In this document: positions 1 through 9,539 of the stretch, piece by piece
How positions within the stretch are numbered: position 1 is the first letter of the stretch
Layout of the letters: every line of letters starts with the position of its first letter
Notes under the pieces: model-generated
What the model was told of the DNA's origin: nothing
The model's database searches: none
The model's input: the letters and a program-made list of their open reading frames with translations, nothing else
Made by a program: the position numbers and the translations under genes
Assembly (NCBI GenBank): GCA_002284615.2
Contig: MU070539.1
Coordinates: 40,424 to 68,522 of the forward strand
Reading direction: 5' to 3'
Origin: Dunaliella salina
Lineage: Eukaryota; Chlorophyta; Chlorophyceae; Chlamydomonadales; Dunaliellaceae
DNA: 28,099 bases

Positions 1-189
1 CCCAGTGCCAGTGCCACCAGTCCCACCAGTGCCACCTGTCCCACCAGCACCACCAGTGCCACGAGTGCCAACAGTCCCACCACTCCCACCACTCCCACCA
101 GTCCCACCAGTGCCAACAGTGCCAACAGTCCCACCAGTCCCACCAGTGCCACCAGTCCCAGCAGTGCCAACAGTCCCACCAGTCCCTCA
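1..189 (+). repeat. 9-bp GTG-CCA-CCA minisatellite (VPP repeat)
   Basis: A minisatellite with a 9-base unit of the form CCACCAGTG or CCACCAGTC runs from the window edge to about 188. On the plus strand it reads Val-Pro-Pro repeats, with occasional Thr and Ala, and hits a stop just after the array at 191. It could be the end of a proline-rich coding region that begins outside the window, or a non-coding minisatellite that happens to be open. Nothing downstream continues as a recognisable protein. Confidence 0.85.
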
Positions 190-2045
190 ATGATCTCGGT
201 CGAAATCTGTGTATTTATTAAGAGATGTATCGTTGTTGACGTCGTCAAAGAAATCATTATTTTAATAACAATCATCATCAATGTCATCAGCGAATTCGAC
301 TTAGTGAGAGAAGTCATCATTGTTGTGGCATTCCTGCATTGGTGAGCCCACGGAAGCGGATGCTTTCTGCCCGAAATCAAAAGTGCGTCCAGTGTGTTGT
401 TAACGCCAATGCGCAAGGGGGACGTGGTGTTGGTGTTCTGTTCCCACTGGCCGGACAGAGAGAAAGTCCTGGGTGGCCTAGTGCAATGCAGCTCTCTCTC
501 TGGAGGTCACTCAAAGGTCACTCAAAGGTCCTTTGAAGGTCTGTTGGAGGTATCAAAGGGGTCTGTCAAAGCGATTTTCCTTGTGTGTATTTTCTGATGT
601 TTGGCAAAATAGCCATTTTGGCGGCCACGTTTTAACGTCACTTTTATTGATACTTCAGAATACGCGTTTCACGTATGACCCAACCCTGTTAAAGAGGGTG
701 CATATTGCTCACGTGCAAGTACAAAAGTCTGCACTCTGAGTGGCGCACTACGTCCTTGAAACTTCACCCCAAGGCTGATACCCTATGACAAGCTGACTTC
801 CAGCTAATGCACCTGAAATGCTGTGACTAGAATCGATGTTTAGCACTTCTCCTTCATAACGGACTGTTTCAATAACAAGCACCACCTCGTGTATGCTTCA
901 GCTGCCCTGGCAAGCAGGTGCAGCAATGCAATGCTTCCTCACGCTCTTCTTGTATAAAAACTTTACTTGGAGTTCTATGACTATGGTATTGACCTGTTGA
1001 TAATGGAGACCTTGCTGCTGCCATAATTTACAGCCCATAAGCACTCCAATTTGGCAAATTGGGTAAGGCAGTGAAGGTACAACAAGCAGAACGCAACGTT
1101 GCGAACCTCTGTGGCCTGCTTCCAGAACCTCAAGCCAGTGTTCACTTGATGCAGCCCGTGTCCCACCACTGCATGTAATGACGCACTTCACTTTTAGTTC
1201 TTGAGTACAGCAAGAATAGGCATTGTCCTTCTTACATTAAGGTGGTAGCCCATGTGCTGCAGATATTGGTAGGTCACAAGTTTGGTAGGTCATAAGTTAT
1301 AAGAAGGGAGGGGGCATTATGAAAAAATGAAAAAAAGTAGACTATACTGGGCTGCCCTTTCAGCAAGCTGCAGGAGGGGGCCTCACCACCAAAGGGCCTT
1401 CAAGCCTTCACTGGGCACAGCTAGCACGCGTAAGAGCCAAAACAAGGCTGATGAGGATCTGAAGATTGTCAGCCATGCTGTCGGACGCCCAGACTCTCCT
1501 CCTCCCGTTCTCCACTGGCGCCCAGGAAATCTCTGCGAAAGAAGTCCCATAGAAATATGGAGCATGTCTGGTCTTAATGATAGGCATTGATCCCTTAATG
1601 GCACACGGTTTTTTTGTTGTCTGGCAACAAGGTGCTCATTAAGATGGGTATGTGTGATTATGTGCAGGGGTGGATGGATCATCATCACGGGAGCTACCAG
1701 CACGATCTGGACATTGCAGCTATGGTTGAGGTGGGTGTCATGGCAATCTTGAAGCACGTGAAGTGCTGACCAGTGGAAATCCGTGAGCACATGTGAATTG
1801 CTGACCAGTAGAAACACTGAGGTGAGGTGCAGTTGTCCTTGTGAAGTAAGCCTGCTGCATGTCCTGGTGGCTCCTTGAAATGACCTAAGTTATACCATGG
1901 GACGATCGGTTACCACCAATCGGGCATAGCGGACGTAACTTTGACATGCATGACATTTTGACATAGAGCTAAGGAACAGCGGACGCTATTGTAACCAAAT
2001 AGAATTATTCCTGACTTCCGGTTTAGGTGCGCTCCGTTGAGACGA
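190..2045. other. No recognisable gene
   Basis: Open frames here are short, lack recognisable motifs and have no convincing splice context. Small local repeats are visible, for example the doubled CACTCAAAGGT near 508-525. A minus-strand open frame at 1383-1817 (144 codons) and an overlapping plus frame at 1327-1590 are the longest. Neither resembles a family I know, and they are probably chance. Confidence 0.5.
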
Positions 2046-2330
2046 TGCGACATCCCCCCTATCTCTCCAAATTGGACCATCTTGCATGCAGGATGTGAGA
2101 CGCAGAATCGCTTTTTGGGTAATTCAATAGCAATGTTATGTAATCACCTCACCTCAAGAGTTCCACCATCCCTCCGAACTGGACCATGTAAAATCCAGTA
2201 ATTGAGACACAGAATCGCTTTTTAACTTATTGAGTATGAACATTATAAAACAAGGAGGACCATGTGTGCCATCCGTCCAAATTGGACCATTGGCCATTCA
2301 GGATATTTGGGGCGGAGAATCGCATTGTGA
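2046..2330. repeat. Three diverged tandem copies, about 100-115 bp each
   Basis: Three units start near 2050, 2167 and 2268. Each opens with a block like CATCCCTCCAAATTGGACCAT, and 45-60 bases later has an AGAATCGC(T)TTTT block preceded by a purine-rich stretch. Spacing and internal sequence have drifted, so this is an old tandem duplication. No coding potential is shared by the copies. Confidence 0.65.
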
Positions 2331-2886
2331 ATGATTCTACACCAAGACTATGACAGCAATGTGATAACGCTGCACGGTTGGAACGAACCTCTGCACACCC
2401 TAGCTCAGCAGGACCAGGTGCAACAGCTGAAGTAGTGGTCCTGCTGATCATACTTGCTGTGACAATGTTTTTGTCTCCAGGTAACAGCATGCATAGCCTA
2501 GACTCTGTCTCTTGGTCCTCATACACACTCTTGGTTTAACACATTCCAATCATCTTGTTACATTCCAACCATTGCAGCGACCGATCATTCCCCTTGGCAG
2601 CGCAAACTAGTTGCTGTCTCTGTGCAAACAAAGGGAACAAGCAAGCCTCTGAGGCCGCTGTGATGGAGGGGGTGCTCACAACAATAACAGTTGTTCATTT
2701 CATGCATGCCTGAAAAATGCTGCGGAGCGTTGTCCTTGACTTTCAGGGCATGCCACTTAGTAATTCCTGAATTATATTCTGGGGCATTTCTTATGACTAC
2801 CGAACAAGAAAATTGGTGCATTCCTTGGCTCATGTTCTGCCAACTTTGGAAATGCTGACTGCCTTACACCCATTGCGGGTGTGTTA

Positions 2887-2888
<2 letters not shown>
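2331..2888. other. No recognisable gene
   Basis: Only short open frames without motifs are present. I see no RNA gene, splice pattern or repeat of note. Confidence 0.5.

Positions 2889-2967
<79 letters not shown>
2889..2967. repeat. (GT)n microsatellite
   Basis: An essentially uninterrupted GT dinucleotide run of about 79 bases. The long His-Thr open frame across it on the minus strand is an artefact of the repeat. The same dinucleotide (as CA) forms the array at 17986-18042. Confidence 0.97.
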
Positions 2968-2968
<1 letters not shown>

Positions 2969-3600
2969 TGTCCATCAAGGCCGCTCATCAAGCAAAGTTA
3001 CCCGCTTTGCTTTGCTATGCAGTTGAAGAGGGAGGCACGTAGCGTGTTGAGGTATTGGCAAGCCAGAGAGCCTCCAGTGCTTTAGCTTCCTGCTTCATCA
3101 ATCGTTCAAGAGAGGGCCAAGCAGTTAAACTTTGTGGCTGCAGGCTTTAATCCCATTGTTACCTTGTAACCTTCCTTAATTGCGGCTAAAAGAATAGGTT
3201 TGTCTTTTGTGTTCTTTTAAGATGATTGTGTATTCTTAAACAGCACACTAATTGGTATGCTTAACCCTCAAGCAAAGTGGCTTTTTGCTTGAATGGAATT
3301 GTCCACTGCCTGCACAGTCTCCCACGACAGTCTCTCTTTTCATCCAAATTACATGTGCACTGGTTTCTATGTTTGAGCCTAGTTAGCAGGTGCGAATAAA
3401 ATGGCGCCTCAGCAACAGGCATGCCTACATCATGGTCAAGTGACGCCGGCACTCACAGAAGCATGTGAGGAAGTGCAGCATGGATCTCATCACATGAATT
3501 TGAGACACAAAAGTCGTGCTATTGCTAGTCATGGGTGAAAGAAGATGAAAAGATTGCGCAAGCCAAACTTGCAGCATTGAAGCCGCATACACTACTAGTG
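2968..3600. other. No recognisable gene
   Basis: Moderately AT-rich sequence with frequent stops in all frames. No motif, RNA gene or strong repeat is seen. Confidence 0.5.
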
Positions 3601-3618
3601 TAAGTTAGTAAGGGAAGG

Positions 3619-3644
3619 TTCTCTTTCCCTTGATGCACGTGGCC
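3619..3644 (-). repeat. Dispersed GTGCAT-AAGGAAAGACCC motif, copy 1
   Basis: On the minus strand this reads GTGCATCAAGGGAAAGAGAA, related to the short blocks at 11915-11956, 16026-16068, 24036-24066, 24184-24210 and 24668-24709. This copy is among the most diverged. A 16-bp inverted partner of the adjacent CACGTGGCCTTTGGC lies at 3756-3772. Confidence 0.4.
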
Positions 3645-3769
3645 TTTGGCTTGCGAAGACTTTTCTTTTTTTAAGGTTCTCTAAATAGCTAACTGGCAGG
3701 GGCCTCATTGAAGGGTTCTCCAACCAGTATTAGTATGAGGAAGAAGTCCACGCAGGCCAGAGGCCACGT

Positions 3770-3925
3770 GGATTAAGGTAAGGTCCTCTAACTGAGCTAG
3801 CAGTTTAGTGGTGTTCACCTCCAGACCAAGTTGCTCCAATCCCATTTTTGACTTCATAAGTGGTTTTATGGTGTAAAACTGGGCAGCAAAACTGGTCTCA
3901 GAATCTGGGAAGATACAGGTGGTGC
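3770..3925 (-). pseudogene. Possible reverse-transcriptase remnant
   Basis: The minus strand translates to a short open stretch containing KMGLEQLGLEVNTTKLLAQL. The GLEVN-x2-K pattern resembles reverse-transcriptase motif D (G-L-x-V/I-N-x2-K). A related peptide, GLEVNTQKFVQAV, is encoded on the minus strand near 24405-24450, and the two loci also share the repeat at 3943-4055 / 24527-24640. The remnant is too short to assign to a family, and the catalytic YxDD box is not visible. Confidence 0.3.
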
Positions 3926-3942
3926 GTGCCCAGACATAGGTA

Positions 3943-4055
3943 AGGTAAGGTAAGGTTACATGCTATATCCGCCTTCAAGGGCAGCTGAGCGGAAAACATA
4001 CCAACCTAGGCTAAAAAGGAAGCAGGCTCAAAAAGCGAAAACTAAGTCTTGCTCT
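3943..4055 (+). repeat. Dispersed repeat, inverted copy at 24.5 kb
   Basis: The segment begins with a TAAGG TAAGG TAAGG run and continues through TATATCCGCCTTCAAGGGC to an AAGGAAGCAGG block. It matches the reverse complement of 24527-24640 with only a few differences over about 110 bases. It is a low-divergence interspersed repeat about 20 kb from its inverted partner. No coding function is apparent. Confidence 0.8.
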
Positions 4056-4267
4056 GATATCAGAAGTGCCACTGCTGAAAGAAACACACACACGGTCACT
4101 GTGCATGAACAGACATGCGAAGTTAGGCACAAATTCAACTAGGTTGCATTGACTGCTTGTACGAAGTACACTCTTGTGGTATCATGTAGCACACATGATG
4201 TGTAGCAAATAAGAGAGCTGCACGACACTAAAAGAGGCCGTGATACGTTCATGGTATGCTTCAGTTC

Positions 4268-5193
4268 TCAGCATCCCTGCCCAGACATAGATCACCCCCG
4301 CCAACTGCCAAAAGACGTTCACACCTAAAGTCAAGGACTGGAGGGAAATCGCCTACACTGATGCCAGTGGCAGTGTCATTAAGCACAAAGATGACGACTC
4401 CCCACCACAGTCTGGTTCAGGTGTTTACAAACCGGGAAGGGACGCAACTCCACCCTCCCAACACTTGCAACTGCACATAGAACCCAATGGCCATGGGCCT
4501 GCAAATACCATCACTAGGGCAGGCTTGTGGGTATCCTTGTAGCACTCCAACACAAGCAAACTGAAATTGCCACCGATAGTGCATCCTGCCTCTTCCAGAT
4601 TTCAATTCAAATCCTTGATCCAATGCGCATGAGGTATCACCTACACACAGAGCTCATTCATGCAAGATCAACCACGTTAGAACACTCACCTCACCCTATC
4701 CATTTTTGCAAAGTCAAGCCCACTCTGGCATTATAGGAAATGAGGGGGCTGATGCTTGCGCTCGCACTGCAGCCCTGTCAGACACAATAGACATTGTATT
4801 TTCAGACGCCAAGGACCCTTTCCACAATTTATTGGCTTTCATTGAAGACCTCCTCCTCACAAGACGATGGCATACACTGCTCCCACGCTTCCCCATGTGC
4901 TACCTAACCAACCTCAACAACAAATTTAAAGCACACATGCGCAAGAAACACAAGCTCGGCTCTGCTGACACCTCTGGCTACCACTACCAGAGATGGCAGA
5001 AACTGTATGATGCCATATTACCAACCACCGGAGCAAACGCAAAATCACGCAACCCAACCTCTCAACTTGCAAACAAAGAAATCAGCAATTCCTTCTGAAA
5101 GAAATCCAGGAATTACCCTTAAACAGCAAGTAAATATAATAAAGTGTCGTACAGATACACTGTACAATCAGAGTCATGCTTTCAGTCTCTCGT
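4268..5193 (+). pseudogene. Retrotransposon RNase H remnant (plus arm of foldback)
   Basis: Decayed plus-strand copy of the RNase H region carried intact on the minus strand at 5315-6259. Recognisable peptides include VKDWREIAYTDA near 4330, the final RNase H motif (HSGIIGNEGADACA) near 4725-4760, and CRTDTLYNQSHAF at the end. The conserved Glu block (TKAELLGI in the partner) has become TRAGLW, and there are several frameshifts plus a TGA where the partner has Trp. By eye the two arms are roughly 85% identical and lie in inverted orientation with a spacer of about 200 bp. The RNase H activity of this copy is certainly lost. Confidence 0.8.
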
Positions 5194-5199
5194 TACTGC

Positions 5200-6259
5200 A
5201 GCCATCCATGCCAATAAGTGATGAGCCATACTGGCCTTTACTCAGGGCTTTTACTCAAAGACTCAGGGCTGCATGGTGTCTGTTGGTGTGCATCCCGCTT
5301 ATTATTGAGTTTGTTCACCTGAGGAGTATGTGGTCAATGTGGCCCGTATCATCACGTAGCGGGCATCTTTTATCACTGGAAGAGTTGAATTTGAAGGCAT
5401 GACTCTGATTATACAGTGTATCCGTACGATACTTCATTATATTTGTTTGCTGTTTAAGAGTGATTCTTGGATTTTTCCAGAAGGAATTGCTAATCTCTTT
5501 GTTTGCAAGTTGAGAGGTTGGATTGCATGATTCAGTGTTTGCAATGGTGGTTGGTGGTATCGCATCATTAAGTGTTTGCCATCTCTGGAAGCGGTAGCCA
5601 GATGTTTCAGCAGAGCCAAGCTTGTGTCTTTTGTGCATGTGTGCCTGAAGTTTGTCGTTCAGGTTGGTGAAGTAGCGCATCGGGAAGGCGTTGAAGCGGT
5701 GCATGCCATCATCTCGCGAGGAAGAGGTCTTCAATGAAAGCCAGTAAATGTTGTGGAATGGGTCCCTGGCATCTGGTAAAGCAATGTTCATGGTGTCTGA
5801 GAGGGCTGCAGTGCAAGCGCAAGCATCAGCCCCTTCATTTACTACAATGCCAGAATGGGCTCTGACTTTATAAAAATGAATAGGGTGGGGGGAGTGTTCT
5901 AATATGGTTGATATTGCATGGATGAGCTCTGCATGTAGGTGATACCTCATGCGCATGGGGTGAAGGGTTTGATTAGGAATTTCAAAGAGGTAGGATGCAC
6001 TATCAGTGGCAATTTGAGTTTGCTTGTGTTGGAGCGCCACAAGGATACCCAAAAGTTCTGCTTTTGTGATGGTATTGGTGGGCCCATGGCCATTGGATTT
6101 TATGTGCAGTTGCAGGTGTTGGGAGGGCGGAGCTGTCTCCCTTCCCGGTTTGTAAACACCTGAGACAGAAAGTGGTGGGGAGTCGTCATCGTTTTGTTTA
6201 ATAACACTGCCGTCAGTGTAGGTGATTTCTCTCCAGTCCTTTATTTTAGGTGTGAACAT
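5200..6259 (-). pseudogene. RNase H domain plus zinc knuckle, retrotransposon
   Basis: An open frame of 314 codons starting at 6259. RNase H would remove the RNA strand of the RNA-DNA hybrid during retrotransposition. All four acidic catalytic positions are visible: Asp16 in YTDGS, Glu68 in TKAELLGI, Asp86 in IATDSAS and Asp145 in VNEGADACA. After about 130 residues comes KYRTDTLYNQSHAF, followed by a zinc-knuckle-like CPL...D-T-G-H-x-D-H-I-L-L-R that has lost Cys residues relative to the C-x2-C-x-H-x-C pattern of the sister copies. Beyond the stop at 5315 the same frame family continues (SGMHTNRHHAAL, then KALSKGQYGSSLIG), which matches the start of the endonuclease region at 14.0 kb. The frame is shifted relative to the preceding methyltransferase-like block. 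Confidence 0.85.
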
Positions 6260-7300
6260 TTTTTTTGTAGTTGTCAGGGATGAAGGTTGTCCTTGCCTGA
6301 GGGCACTTGTGTGAGCAGCTATGAATGTCAGGGAGATGTGATTGGAATTTCTGCTTCCAAGTGTTTGATGCTAGGTGTTGGTGGGCACGCAGTGGCGCTG
6401 GGTTTTCAGGATCCAGGGGCAGCCAGTTAGCTGGAACATCTTGTTGGAGGAGTTCAAACCAGTCTTTGTTAGCGGTATTTAGTGATTCTCTGGCATTGGG
6501 GTTCCAGACAACAATGAGTTGCATAGGATAGGAAGGTGAGGTGGAATTGGGTATGGTGTCGAACCCGTGCCGTGGTGCCTGGAATTGGATGTCTCTGGCA
6601 GGGAATTTGGCAAGCACTTTTGCAAGATGTGGGTACTGGGTAAGCCAGCTCATGTAAGCATTACAGCTGAAGCCTCTCCAGTGGGGCAGGAGCATGAAGG
6701 TGGCAACTGGATCAGTAGTTTGGAGGGAGGAGTGCACTGCGTGGCGCAGGAGTTGAAACATTGTTTCATCATCATTAGGGGGATGGCAGAAGGAGAAGCC
6801 AGTGTAGCGCACAAAGAGGGCGTCTGTGTGCGCTCCAAAGTCCTGGTCTGACCAGCCAAGAGTCTTGGCTGTGTCTGCTGAAGTAGTTTTTGTAGGTCTC
6901 GCCAAATTCAAGGGGGTTGGGAATTTTTCTGTTGAGACCATGCACCATTTATGCAGGGCTAATCGGATGAGGTGTGATAAGCGTGTTGGAAGTATGGAGC
7001 TTTTTGCTTTTGGCTGAAAGATCTTTTTGTTGGGCCTTTCGACGGGAAAGGAACCCCATAATTTCACTTGCTGAATTCTGGACAGGTGGTTGAATTGTGG
7101 CATGGATGCCTGCTCTTTTGCAAAAGCCAATTGGCTGCTTCATAGGCTTTGAGCAGGTTCATGAGCCTGTCTACAGTGAGCATGCCAGCGCACTTGCCAT
7201 TGGCATTGTAAACACAGACACATTCAGAGGTGGTTACCTCTGGCATTAGTGCTGGCATGGCAACCTCATCAGATGTGTCTGTGTGAAGGCTTTCCTTCAT
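6246..7300 (-). pseudogene. Adenine-methyltransferase-like domain of the retrotransposon
   Basis: Two overlapping minus-strand frames (7300-7064, then 7130-6246) form one protein region with a frameshift near 7100. The first carries CVYNANGKCAGMLTVDRLMN. The second (294 codons) holds CHPPND at residues 115-120, where N6-adenine methyltransferases have an [ND]PP[FYW] loop, then FMLLPHW at 145-151 and FPARDIQFQAP at 176-186. This order of PP loop, hydrophobic strand ending P-x-W, and a later F-P/A strand resembles PCIF1-like and retroelement-associated methyltransferase folds. The first Asn/Asp has become His and the aromatic has become Asn, so this copy is probably inactive. It lies directly upstream of RNase H, overlapping it by 14 bases in another frame. 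The fold is inferred from motifs only. Confidence 0.55.
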
Positions 7301-7965
7301 GAGGTCAACACCTCTATGGATAATATCGCATTGCCATGTTGGTATGATATCTGTCTGGGGGTAGGTTGGAAATCAAAGGTGACATTCTTACAAATGGCAC
7401 AGCTGGTAGTTGAGAGCCATGTAGAATCAGATTGGCTCTGAGGGTTGCCTTCAAAGCCTTGATTAACAAAATTGTCCAGGTCTATTTTGTCGCCTATGGA
7501 GTCTTCTGTTTGTTCTGGTATTTCCTCCAAGTCAAAGGCTTGCACATGAGCATCCAGGTCTGGGTGTATTTGTAACATTTCTTCAGTTTCCCATCTAGAT
7601 CTAGGATGCCATTCCACATAGGTAATTTCGCAATCTCCAGAGAAGCTGATCCTTTCCGCTTTTTGGGAGTCTGATAGAGAGGCACATGCAGGGCAGTCCC
7701 AGCGCTCATTTAGTTTGTACATTTCCTATTCATTTTGGGAGCATGCTTTGACACCTATGAGACAGTCCCAGTTGTATGTGCAGTGGCACGTATCATAGGA
7801 GGGCATATTGTCATGAATTTGACTTTCCAAAGTGTATTCTTTGCTTAGCGGGTTCCAGTAGAGCTGGCAACATGGGTCTAGTTGAGTTCTCCTTGGTACA
7901 TGCTTTGAATAGGCCACTTTCAGCACTTCATTTTGGAAAATGGGTGAATGGTGACGGGGTGCCAT
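7297..7965 (-). pseudogene. PHD-finger-like and chromo-like segment of the retrotransposon
   Basis: Two in-frame minus-strand blocks separated by a single TAG at 7726-7728. The first contains CCQLYWNP and CHCTYNWDCL; the second opens with ERWDCPAC. Together they look like a PHD or related zinc finger, whose last pair is typically W-x-C-x2-C. The usual His before the third pair appears as Asn in YNWDC. About 30 residues later ITYVEWHPRSRWETEEML resembles the beta-strand plus W-x-P-E-E edge of a chromodomain-like fold. A further CAIC pair follows near 7390. In LINEs, PHD fingers are known in some CR1-type proteins; here the position is after the reverse transcriptase. The domain presumably recognised chromatin or nucleic acid at target sites, which is inference. 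Confidence 0.55.
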
Positions 7966-8094
7966 TATACTTTTATTGTATTTGCTGTTTCTTTTGAGAG
8001 GATCTCTTGTACTTCCGCAAATGTGTCCAGCCCAAAATTTTCAGGATCACATGGTCATAGCGGAAAATGGTGTTGCTATCTTAAACTGCGCTTA

Positions 8095-8960
8095 TCACAG
8101 CAGCCTTATTTTGTTATATTTCCAGAGCCACTGGGGAATATCAAGGCCTGTTGTGTCTGGAGGTTGGGGACGAGGGGTTATCGTGGATTGTGGGTTATTA
8201 CACTTTAGGAGTGTTGTTGGTTCCCGGCTCCTCCTAGGCCTCCCGCCCCCAATTTGTGGGATCTGAGTGGGCTCTGGGGGCAGGGCCTGTGGGAGGGGTG
8301 TCGGGAGGGGTTGATCGGGGTTGAAGTTATGCGCTTGTGGTGGCGGCTGTCCTGCATTAGGATATTTTCTTTTGTGAGTGCGTCTGCCTTGGCACGTGTG
8401 GACCTCTGTCTGATGTTGACTGTTTGGGGAAGGGCTATATTGGCTACTGGAGAGAGCATTTTCTACTTCCATGTCTTGAGCATCAAAGATGGGTTGCTGT
8501 GAATTCTGGAATCAGGACGTATGTGTATGTGAGGGGCATGACCCCTATTGTGTGGGTTGAAGTTGTGGGGGTTTTGGGGGAGCATGGTCTGAGTAAAGCT
8601 TTGACCAGTTCCAGCCTGTTGGCGTATGTTCTGTTTTCATCAATTCTGCATATGTTGTATCATTTATGCGGCGTGATTCTGGGGTTTACTGGGTGAACTG
8701 TCTGGGCTCTGTATGATAGTGTCGATGACGTCAGGTCAGGTCTCAGTCAGATTGTCGGTGTTGAAAGTATGGGAGAGTCTATTAAGGGCCACAATGTGTT
8801 TAGTCCTAATCTTTCAGCCAAACAGGGAAGTGAATTTGTTCCCGTCTATTACATGGGTGAGGTTGCCACTGAGCAATGCTGAGAGCCTGTATATACCTGT
8901 TTCCAGGAGGGCAAAAGCGCAGTGGCAGGCTAAGGTTTTAAGAGTAGGTTGCATTGGAAT
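8095..8960 (-). pseudogene. Pro-rich linker of the retrotransposon protein
   Basis: Between the thumb block and the zinc-finger block the minus strand is open only in pieces. The clearest is 8472-8095, which is rich in Pro, Gln, Ser and basic residues (for example PPPQAHNFNPDQPLPTPLPQ). It overlaps a second open frame at 8459-8205. The low-complexity composition and position suggest a flexible linker between folded domains. Frameshifts near 8460 and 8970 break it from its neighbours. Confidence 0.5.
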
Positions 8961-8971
8961 TGAGAGGACAT

Positions 8972-9493
8972 TTATAATGGGACTGATGCTAGAGAGCAGG
9001 TGGGGTGCTCCTTGAAAGGAGATGTCAAGAGCGCTGTTGTTGATGCAGAGGTTTGGTGATATGGGTTGATGCTCCTGAGTACGTAATGTCTTAGTTGGTG
9101 GATTTGAGATTCCAGCATTGACTTGGTGACCCTGCCGTGCCTACCGGTGTTATTGAGGCTGGTGGTGAGGGCCGTTGCACATCTCGCATTATATTCTACT
9201 GCAGTGGCTGTACAACCAAGACCATAGTTAGTTTTGTCTTCGCGCAGAATGGCTGTGGCAGTGCTATGCCAGAGCTTGTACCTCTCTTTGATAGTGTTGA
9301 GGATACACGTGTCCCAGCACGCAAGGTCATTCTCAATGCAGGGTATTACCGGAAAGGCAATACCGGTATGATGGTAGTACATATTATATCCATTGTTTGC
9401 CGGGGTAAGGCATTCTTGGTGATGAAGGCGTAGATGCTCTTGCACTTCAAGCAGCATGTTGCCTACTAATAATGAAGCTGACACCTTACTCAA
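8972..9493 (-). pseudogene. Reverse-transcriptase thumb region, 5'-truncated
   Basis: Minus-strand frame of 173 codons. After an N-terminal helix (LLEVQEHLRLHHQ) it shows AFPVIPCIENDLACWD (residues 47-61), a basic helix ending in Y-K-L-W-H-S (72-77), REDKTNYGLGC (84-94) and AVEYNARC (98-105). This follows the thumb pattern of LINE reverse transcriptases: L-D-x-I helix, L-P-x-S, then G-G/x-L-G and an alpha-helical E-Y segment. Fingers and palm, including the YxDD box, are absent because the element is cut at about 9500. Polymerase activity is therefore impossible for this copy. Confidence 0.6.
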
Positions 9494-9539
9494 CCAAACA
9501 GGAACTCCTCTCCTCCATCTCTATTGGCTTGCTGCACCT

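Larger units (their letters stand above)
5195..9500 (-). mobile_element. Truncated RT-PHD-MTase-RNase H non-LTR retrotransposon
   Basis: A minus-strand element whose coding blocks follow one another in a single direction with frameshifts between them: reverse-transcriptase thumb (8972-9493), Pro-rich linker (8095-8960), PHD-like and chromo-like segment (7297-7965), methyltransferase-like domain (6246-7300), RNase H (5315-6259), then a zinc knuckle and the start of the endonuclease region down to about 5200. The 5' end, with the reverse-transcriptase palm, is missing. At about 9500 the element abuts a plus-strand tail of a related element. Its 3' end is cut at about 5195, where the plus-strand inverted copy begins. 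RNase H together with a restriction-like endonuclease (seen in the second copy, 13131-15235) recalls the Dualen/RandI class of green-algal LINEs; this is inference from domain content. Confidence 0.75.

Noticed and set aside
1..189. Tandem array considered as a CRISPR or as a proline-rich gene
   Set aside because: Units are contiguous 9-mers without spacers, so not CRISPR. As a gene it has no visible start, is cut by the window edge and ends right after the repeat.
1383..1817. 144-codon minus-strand frame
   Set aside because: No recognisable domain or splice context, and an equally long mirror frame on the plus strand.
2772..2978. His-Thr rich minus-strand frame
   Set aside because: Artefact of the GT microsatellite.
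6325..7017. Several plus-strand frames of 63-94 codons
   Set aside because: Shadows of the methyltransferase-like coding sequence on the minus strand.
9137..9433. 98-codon plus-strand frame
   Set aside because: It is antisense to the reverse-transcriptase thumb block, which has clear family motifs.
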